The notes beneath the pieces are model-generated. The model searched no databases, was not told where the DNA came from, and was given only the letters and a program-made list of their open reading frames with translations. DNA of 64,000 nt, taken from Isoetes taiwanensis. Its lineage: Eukaryota > Streptophyta > Lycopodiopsida > Isoetales > Isoetaceae. The translations under genes and the position numbers were made by a program. The stretch is from the NCBI GenBank assembly GCA_021234155.1, contig JAJEKV010000412.1:62001-126000 (forward strand), given 5' to 3'. Numbering within the stretch: the first letter of the stretch is position 1; each line of letters opens with the position of its first letter. Below, piece by piece: positions 57,040-64,000 of this stretch.

Positions 57040-57560
57040 AAGGCCAAGGCCAAGTCCTTCATAGTCTTGATAGACTCAGGAAGTAGCCATAACTTTGCAT
57101 CCCCCAGAATGGTTCAAATGTTGAAGTTGAAGCCGCTAAAGTCAAAGCCAAGACCCGTTGTCTTAGCAAGTGGTGCAGTAAGGCAGACGGCGGGCAAGAG
57201 AATTAACTTCGACATCGACTTGCCAGGGATTAATATCCAGATGGGGGCAGAAGTAATGGGCATTGGCAAGTATGACTTGATCATAGGAATGGAGTACCTT
57301 GGGCCAGCAGGGGCCATTATCGACTGTGGAAAGCGGAAGGTGACCTTCCCAACGCCCGACGGCAAGATCATTGAGATAACAGGTAAGGAAGTTGTTCCCA
57401 TCATGCAGTGTATGTCTTCTAAACGACTGTTCAAGTGCATCAAGAGTGAGCAAGTGGCATACATCTTCAAGCTTGAGATTAGTGAGCCGGAATCGGAAGG
57501 AAGCAAAGAAGACAACGTGCTCAGCAAGTTGCCGAAGCAAGTAGCTCAGCTGATCACGGA
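57040..57560 (+). CDS. retroelement aspartic protease
   Basis: VLIDSGSSHNFASPRMVQML contains the DSG active site with the usual hydrophobic strand before it. FDIDLPGINI, IGKYDLIIGMEYLGP and KVTFPTPDGK follow in order. The frame is open from 57067 to 57729 and continues into RT, so the protease is intact as sequenced. Length (about 110 residues for the core) fits the family. It processes Gag-Pol. Confidence 0.8.
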
Positions 57561-58400
57561 GTTCCATGATCTCTTTCCAGATGAGATCAAGCAGCTCCCT
57601 CCTTATAGGGGAGTTGAGTGCGAGATTGCACTCGAACCGGGAACAAAGCCAACAAGCAAGGCTCCATATAGAATGACAACGCAGGAGTTGTCGGAGCTGA
57701 AGAAGCGAGCTAGGTGCTGTTCGACCTAGGTTTCATTAGACCTAGTGTCTCGCCGTTTGGAGCGCCCATTCTTTTTGTCAAGAAGAAGGATGGATCTTTG
57801 AGGATGTGCATAGACTATAGGCAGTTGAACAAGCACACCATTAAGAACAAGTATGCGCTCCCCAGATCAGATGACTTGATGGATCAGCTCCAAGGTGCAA
57901 AGATCTTCTCCAAAATCGACTTAAGGTCAGGTTATCATCAGATCAGGATAAAGGAAGAAGATATCCATAAGACCGCTTTAACGCGGTGTATGGGCACTAC
58001 GAGTTCACGGTAATGCCTTTCGGCTTATCGAATGCCCCCGCAACGTTCATGAGGCTCATGAACGACATCTTCAGGGAGTTTTTAGACACCTTTGTGATTG
58101 TTTTCTTTGATGACATTTTGGTGTATAGCAGATCCCTTGAAGAGCACGTACAACACTTGAGAAGAGTGCTGGAGAAGTTGAAGAGGCACCAGTTGTACGC
58201 CAAGTTGTCAAAGTGCCACTTCGCAACAGAGAAAGTGGAGTATCTAGGTCATGTGATCTCAGCAGAGGGCATCTCGACGGATCCTGCAAAGATTGAAGCC
58301 GTCATTCAGTGGCCGGCGCCGAAGAATGTGCACGAGGTCAGAAGTTTTCTCGGTCTAGCAGGGTACTACAGGAAGTTCGTGAAGAACTTTGCTAAGATAG
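57561..58400 (+). pseudogene. Ty3/gypsy reverse transcriptase, near complete
   Basis: FHDLFPDEIKQLPPYRGVEC leads in. Then [75 protein letters not shown], and the catalytic [11 protein letters not shown] (about 58107-58140), followed by [18 protein letters not shown] and [13 protein letters not shown]. All RT blocks are present and the metal-binding Asp pair is kept. Two frame changes (near 57715 and 57985) break the frame; both are near CG-rich sites and could be sequence errors. Confidence 0.85.
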
Positions 58401-58910
58401 CAGCCCCAAGTAACGCACCCTGGACGAGGGCGGAGAAGGTGAAAGATTGGGTAGAGCATTGGCACAAGAAAGCCCAAAAGGGGTTTGAATTGTTGAAAGA
58501 AGCTCTGACGACAGCCCCTGTCTTGACCTTGCCGGACCCGGAGAAAGATAAGCTTGTAGCAACAGATGCGAGCAAGATAGCTACAGGTGCAGTGCTTATG
58601 CAAGAAGAGCGTGTGGTAGCGTATGATTCCAGGAAGATGAACGACGCCGAGACGCGCTACCCAACGCACGCATCGGGGAGTTGCTTGCGGTTGTCAGGGC
58701 ATTAAGAATATGGAGGCATTATCTCTTGGGAAGGAAGTTCCAATTGGATACCGACCATCAGAGCCTCCAATATGTATTCACGCAACCACACCTTAATCTG
58801 AGGCAGCGGAGATGGATGGAGTTCCTCAAGAATATGACTTTGATATAGTCTACAAGCGGGGAAGCTCAATGTGGTAGCAGATGCGCTTTCAAGGCATCCC
58901 CGACAACTAG
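58401..58910 (+). pseudogene. RNase H domain
   Basis: [20 protein letters not shown] supplies the first catalytic Asp, [14 protein letters not shown] the Glu region, and, after a shift at about 58670, [20 protein letters not shown] the next acidic residue. NVVADALS-like sequence ends it near 58890. Confidence 0.8.
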
Positions 58911-59069
58911 AGTGCATTGCAATGCAAGTTCGACGCTCTCAAATGACTTTGGTAAGAGGATCGAAGAGTCCTTGCCAACGGATGTGGATTTCGGGGAAGT
59001 ATGGGCAAGCCTTTCTAAGGAGGCTAGAAATGAGATAAAGAGCGGGAGGCCTCAAGCATTATAAGAAGG

Positions 59070-60150
59070 AAGGCAACCTGTTATACCATAAGAACAAGTT
59101 GTGCGTGCCGAATCATCGGGTGTAAGGAAGTTGATCCTCCATGACACGCACAACAGCCCAATAGCTGGCCATGCGGGATTCATGAAAACATATTTCAAAG
59201 GCTTGCAGCCTATTATTGGCGAGGGAATGAAGAAGCAAATAGCTCGCTACATCAAGGAATGTCGGCTATGCCGCCAGGCGAAGGCGGAGCAGCTTAATTC
59301 CGGGGGCATTAGAGCCATTAGCGGTGCCAAACGCTAAGTGGGAGGTAATCGGCATGGACTTCATCACGGGACTCCCAAGGACTGACAAGAGGGAAGGATG
59401 CCTTGATGGTAGTGGTCGACAAGTTGTCTAAGATGGCACATTTTGTGCCTTGCAGACCACAGATCTGATTTATGGATACAAAGAAAGCTCTTCACCAAAG
59501 AGATCTTCGAGGCTTCATGGCATGCCAAGGGAGATCATCTCCGGCGAGGGATCCGAAGTTCATGAGCGCCTTTTGGCAAGACCTCTTGCGACAATTCAGG
59601 CGAAGTTATCCATGAGAGACGGCATACCATCCTCGGACGGATGGCGCCCGGAAAGCGGACCAACAGGATTTTAGAGGACATGCTACTAAACTATGTGCGG
59701 AATAAGCAAAGTATGTGGGAAGAATTTATTCACTTGGTGGAGTTTGCATACAATAGCACCAAGCAGGAATCATCCCAAATGTCGCCGTTTATGATCAATT
59801 ACGGCTATCAGTGCCTAACTCCAGATACTTGGCACAACCTCGTGTCAAAAGTGGAAGTTTCGCAGCAGATGTTGGCCGATATGCAGCAGCTTGTGGAAGA
59901 AGTTCGAGGTTATCACGCTAGCAAAGAAGAAGTCGTCGAAGAGCATCGCCGACAAGCATCGAGAAAAGAAGAGAGTTCAAAGTTGGAGATGATGTTTGGC
60001 TCAAGATCAAGGTGAAGCAGGCGAAGCTCAGGATCGGGAATTGCAAGAAGCTTGCTCCAAGGTGGGCTGGACCTTTCAGAATAGTCGAGAGAGTAGGTAA
60101 TCAATCCTACAAGTTAGACTTGCCAGCACACCTAAAGATTCATAAGGTCT
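59070..60150 (+). pseudogene. integrase
   Basis: HHCC zinc region: ILHDTHNSPIAGHAGFMKTY and IKECRLCRQAKAEQ (59135-59290). Core: WEVIGMDFITGLPRT with the first catalytic Asp (59340), VVVDKLSKMAHFVPC (59410), then a broken stretch that holds the second Asp region, and RTNRILEDMLLNYVRNK (59655), WEEFIHLVEFAYNSTKQESS (59718) and SPFMINYGYQC. C-terminal DNA-binding part: KLAPRWAGPFRIVERVGNQS and LKIHKVFHVSLLKKHTP. Several frame changes occur in the core. Confidence 0.8.
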
Positions 60151-60189
60151 TCCACGTGAGTTTGTTGAAGAAGCATACTCCAAATCCAG

Positions 60190-60453
60190 ACGAAGTCTTG
60201 GATTCGCCAACGTTGTTGGAAATGATGGAGGAGCAGCTGGAAATAGTTCCAGAATTGATTCTTGATAAAGCTTTCAAGAAAACGAGGAGATCGGGAATTC
60301 CTCCAAGATTTGGTCAAGTGGAAACACTTACCGCTGGAAGACGCGACGTGGGTACTTAAGAAAGATTTAGTAAAGCAAAGATCCACGCTTTATGGAGCAA
60401 TGGGACGGCAAGGTCATCTCCAAGAAATCGCTCGTGCATGTCGATTTGTGTAG
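60190..60453 (+). pseudogene. integrase chromodomain
   Basis: LDKAFKKTRR and then, in the next frame, FLQDLVKWKHLPLEDATWVL match the chromodomain core. A third frame gives EQWDGKVISKKSLVHVD at the end, parallel to the tail at 17.7 kb. It marks the element as a chromovirus; the domain is thought to direct insertion to heterochromatin marks. Confidence 0.8.
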
Positions 60454-61303
60454 GTTAATTCTCGTGTAGTTAAGATTAATCCACGATGCAACCTATGCTT
60501 AGTATGGGTCGCATGCGTTGTTACCGATGATGGGACCACTACGGTGATCTCTAGGGCGTGGTGTAATGTCAATGTAGGCATGACCGTTTTCCGCTTGGGC
60601 GAAAGTGGAAGGTAGATTAGAAAGTCTACTGGGTCCCACGGAAGTAGACGACCTCGAGAGAAAGGAGGTCATGAAGGAATGCATTGATAGGAAAGCACCT
60701 TTAGCCCCATATATGCTTTGATAGGAGGAATCTATCCTTCGCGCCCCCGCCGAGAAGGATATCCTCCACGCCGGGCAACTAGAGGTGTAGGCATGAGCGC
60801 ATATAGGCATATAGGCGCCCGTCTCCATGCCATAATGGAAGATTCACCCTCTTCCTACCGGAGATTAGCCATGCATCCATGTAGATAGGTGGGGTGGTCA
60901 CCATATAACCAAAATTTTATTTAATAATTAAATGGTACTAACGTAGTGTCGACTGCAGCCAAAGAGAGCGCCCGGGAGGGGCAAGGAGGTCAAGACTTGA
61001 AGACTTGCAACACAAATTTTGTTGGAATGTGTTGCAAGGAATGAAGAGTGCCTCAGACGTTAATTTTAAATTTTGATAAACTTAATTGTAATGTTAAGTG
61101 AATTTTGGAGTAATCTGTTAGTAATGTTGTGAATTGATAAGTTATGTTATAATATAATAATGTGATAATGTCATAAAAATATTACCTTAAGGTAATTTTA
61201 ATAAATGTGTAGGAATTATAGTAGCGATCGTATGTATCAAGTTGTTGCAGGTTAGGTTGATCCCAAGGTGGGGAGACCCACGATGCTGCGGACAGCATCA
61301 TTT
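60454..61303. other. chromovirus 3' untranslated region
   Basis: No coding content. It includes a GATGATGGGACC unit near 60528, related to the repeat array of the older element, and AT-rich sequence before the purine tract. Confidence 0.6.
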
Positions 61304-61317
61304 CAAGGTGGGGAGAA
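61304..61317 (+). promoter_or_regulatory. polypurine tract
   Basis: AAGGTGGGGAGAA directly before the 3' LTR; a second AAGGTGGGGAGA copy is at about 61265. These are primers for plus-strand synthesis; one of the two is likely a duplicate. Confidence 0.8.
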
Positions 61318-62990
61318 TGTGACGTTCGGCAAGATATCGCCCGGGGCGTACCGCATCGCTTTGCCGCCGTCACGCCATTACCCGCCACTCCGGTGGCGGT
61401 ATGCGCTAAGCGTGTAGCCAGGTGAGTAGCCCTAGGGGGCAACTTGCCAGAAATATGTGCAACTATTAATGTGCACATTTTCCAATGTACACATTAATGT
61501 GGGCACACATTTCCAAGTGGACACTTCATGCCAAGTGGGCCACACCCATAGGTGCAATTAATGTGCACATTTTCCAATGTACACATTAATGTGGGCACAC
61601 ATTTCCATGTGTGCACATTTGGCCACCTAGCCCTTAAAGGCAAGTGGGCCCATTTCCAATTATCCCACATGCCAAAAGGGGATAATTGGAAACCCTAACC
61701 AACCCCCCTTGTCTATATAGGGTAGGAAACCCTAACTAGCCCAATTTTCGATTTTAGGGCTTTAGAACTCTGTTTTGGCTGCCTCAACAGCCAAAACCGC
61801 ATCCCAGACTCTGCCTGGGAGAATTGCATCCTTAGTTTCTCTTGATTCGAGCGTTTCAGCAGGATGGTCGAGCTCAGGTCAGGAGGAGCCCCTCAAGGAT
61901 CAGGTATTTGGCCAATTAAATAGTCTAAACCCTATTTTAGTCATTGAATCAAAGAGGGTTTAGCCTATTAGATTGCCCATAGCAGCCCTCTAGATCTCTA
62001 GATAGTAGATTCTAACTAAAGAACCTAACTCTATGTTGTAGATTAGATCTAGTTCTTTAGTTCTCTGTGAAGTATATGGATGATGTATCTCTATGAACTC
62101 CTTGTATTGGGAAGGGGGGTAGAGACCTAAAGCTTTGTAGTTGATGCTCCTAGAGTAGCCCTCTAGCACACCAGATTCGCCAGGCACAAGAACCACACCG
62201 GTTGTGGGTGAAGGGGCCGACCGGGCTTAGAAGGAGGTTCGTGTTCTCGACTCTTGAACGATCCCTATGGTGTGTTAGTGCTACTGGGGATCATTGTGAC
62301 TAGGTCTAATGGCTTACCACCGAAAGTGCGGGTAAGGCATGGGCTCCGACACCCGTGAAGTGGTGTACACTTTCCGGTGGGTTCGGTCCACACGGGCGGT
62401 GGCCCTCTAGTCACCTTGAGTCAGCATGTAGACCTCTCGGAGGGAGTGATCCCTACCGCCCCATCGAATCGGGAGATGGAACCCGTGAATAGCCCTTTTG
62501 GCTATGCATCCTGCTGGCTGGGGCCGAGGTCCCAACACTTTTCAGCCTACTCGCAAAGTGTGCAATGTGAGGGGCGGATGGAGTGGACAACCTAAGCCAT
62601 GTTCATATGCCGCCCAAATCCATTGCCATGAATTTCGCATGCGCAATGAACTCGGAGACCCAAGCCGCCGGGCCATCCCCTTGAGTCTGAGCCTTGGGTA
62701 GGATCCCCTATGTGATGTGCTGATCTTTGTCTATGCAGATATGTGGAGGACCATCCTTCGTGATGGTCATATGATGTTGATGTATGTGCTACTGACATGT
62801 ATGTTTACGCTTCCGCAGCTAGGTAGGCCCTGAGGGAGACGGGGTGCAATGACCCTTCCACTCTTCCCACTGGAACCCGTCACGGTTGCAGTGTCATGTG
62901 GAGGGCCCTGTATTAGCATGGAGCTGGTATGGGGGATGAACTCCTGTTTGTATACGGTGAGGGCACCGTATACGAGTAGGGGACGTCACA
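61318..62990 (+). repeat. 3' LTR of the 13.3-kb chromovirus
   Basis: TGTGACGTTC to GGGACGTCACA. Carries the same 92-bp duplication (palindromes at 61465-61498 and 61557-61590), TATATAG at about 61714 and the G-rich block at 62105. Followed by TATGT, the target duplication. Confidence 0.9.
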
Positions 62991-63156
62991 TATGTCAGCA
63001 TCCTTATTGCTACTAAGGTTTTTCCCCCGAAAACCCTTCGGGGCGGGGGTTTTTTAATCCTGGTAGTAATACGCCTGCTGCTCTCTCTTTGTACTTGGGT
63101 CCCATAGGCCAGTTGGTCTCCGTGGACGATAAAATCATATTCTATTCTATTCTATT
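62991..63156 (+). mobile_element. LINE 3' end with hairpin and ATTCT tail (separated from its body)
   Basis: Continues the LINE that breaks at 49689. It has the stem-loop (63006-63070), GGGTCCCATAGGCCAGTTGG and an (ATTCT)n tail. Right after it the inverted-duplication arm resumes (TTATTGATCTTTTCTGC). Confidence 0.85.
63006..63070 (+). ncRNA. LINE 3' stem-loop (copy 3)
   Basis: ATTGCTAC (63006-63013) pairs with GTAGTAAT (63063-63070) with one G-U pair. Inside CCCCCG pairs with CGGGGG and the apex is CCC-TTCG-GGG, a UUCG tetraloop. Confidence 0.7.
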
Positions 63157-64000
63157 CTTATTGATCTTTTCTGCTTTCTTTTGAATTAGTGTTTGTTGAA
63201 TATTCTTAGAGGTGTGGTTTGTATAGCATTGTTGCAATTTTCATAGAGATATCACATTTTTGGGATTTTTTATTTTCGCAATTGTTTCTTTACTCTATTA
63301 AGAACCTGCCATGAATTGCTAGCTTCTTTCAGATTCTTGCTTACAAAAACTTATGAAGGTTGCATAAAGCCATTGCAGAGTTTGCATGAGCCAGATTCAT
63401 AAGCATGGATTTTCTTGTATCCAAATTGTTCTTTAAATCATGCTTAGCTTTAGTGCTTCTGGTAAATGCAGTGCAAATCTTTAGAAGCTGTACCTAGAGT
63501 TTAGCGTTATAGTCTTAAGGCAACTACTTCTAGTTGCCTGTACAATTGGATCATCTCTTTTTCACTTTATCATGTCCATTTGTTGATTGTGGCCATTGAC
63601 CTAGTACTACACAAGCTTAGATTTGAGCTAGATGGTTCTTAGGCCTAACATGTCATGATTTCACTCACTGTTGTTTGGTATCTAGGTTGGCTTGCCCCTC
63701 CCCCTCCCCCCCTTCTTTTCTTTTTGCACCGGCTCCCTCCGTCATGGTATGTCTTTGAGGTTGGTGTCTAGCAAGATGTGGCTGACCTCAAGTTGTATTT
63801 TCATGTTTATGCTCTGTTAGTTGATGTAAACAGGTTTAGTATGTCCTCCTTTTAGCTTCTGAGGACACATGAGCATAAAGGAAGGAGCATAATAGCATGC
63901 CAATAACTGTTACCAGAGATGCCTCAATTGTAGTTAGGTTTGTGCCCGAATGTCAATAAGGTTGTAAGCCCTTGTCAAAAGGGGATGTTAGATGCTTCTA
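63157..64000. repeat. right arm of the inverted duplication, part 2
   Basis: Reverse complement of about 29733-30550, continuing 45694-46692 after the LINE. Runs off the window. Confidence 0.9.

Larger units (their letters stand above)
49690..62990 (+). mobile_element. complete 13.3-kb Ty3/gypsy chromovirus with accessory ORFs
   Basis: LTRs at 49690-51353 and 61318-62990 with TGTGACGTT/GACGTCACA ends and flanking TATGT duplication (49685-49689 and 62991-62995). Internal order: primer site, hairpin modules 1 and 2, TATA box and accessory ORF-A, hairpin module 3, TATA box and accessory ORF-B, gag, protease, RT, RNase H, integrase, chromodomain, purine tract. The interior is about 10 kb, far longer than the 4-6 kb typical of chromoviruses; the excess is the two accessory ORFs with their promoters. 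It interrupts the LINE at 46693-63156. Confidence 0.9.

Overview
The window looks like a piece of a large, repeat-rich land-plant nuclear genome. The evidence is split host genes with GT..AG introns, a fragment that matches the plant FURRY/MOR2 family, a plant-type COX23 gene, Ty3/gypsy chromoviruses primed by the initiator-tRNA-like site TGGTATCAGAGC, and degenerate non-LTR retrotransposons (LINEs). I cannot name the species. A fern, lycophyte or gymnosperm would fit the repeat load, but that is only a guess. Most of the 64 kb is nested, decayed transposon sequence, and host genes are few.

Layout. 1-10 kb: a LINE reverse-transcriptase remnant on the minus strand, AT-rich spacer with small repeats, a 391-bp fold-back element (6387-6777), an isolated fragment of a FURRY/MOR2 gene (7044-7860) and an unrecognised low-complexity reading frame (7975-8696). 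10-21 kb: a minus-strand gypsy integrase remnant, then a plus-strand chromovirus missing its 5' LTR (about 10.95-20.98 kb; hairpin modules, an accessory ORF, gag, protease, RT, RNase H, integrase, chromodomain, 3' LTR). 21-28.5 kb: a minus-strand gypsy RT remnant, two related LTRs, tRNA-like segments and old unrecognised repeats. 28.5-36.6 kb: one arm of an inverted duplication (29733-31387), into which a 5.2-kb LTR element without recognisable proteins inserted, with TCAAT target duplication (31388-36579). 36.6-43 kb: the host-gene island, with a split COX23-like gene on the minus strand, other candidate exons, and an uninterrupted Fic-domain gene on the plus strand (41913-42923). 43-64 kb: LINE and gypsy fragments, then the second arm of the inverted duplication. 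This arm is split by a LINE, which is itself split by a 13.3-kb chromovirus with TATGT target duplication (49690-62990).

Three results stand out. First, the LINE 3' ends share a long hairpin whose stems covary between copies and whose apex alternates between UUCG- and GAAA-type tetraloops. Second, the 13.3-kb chromovirus carries two accessory ORFs upstream of gag, each placed behind its own TATA-type promoter and interleaved with three nested hairpin modules. The older plus-strand element has the same arrangement of hairpins, TATA box and one of these ORFs. Third, the two LTRs of each complete element disagree almost only at CG/CCGG/CTGG-like positions, which suggests assembly error at methylated cytosines, so many of the frameshifts noted here may not be biological.
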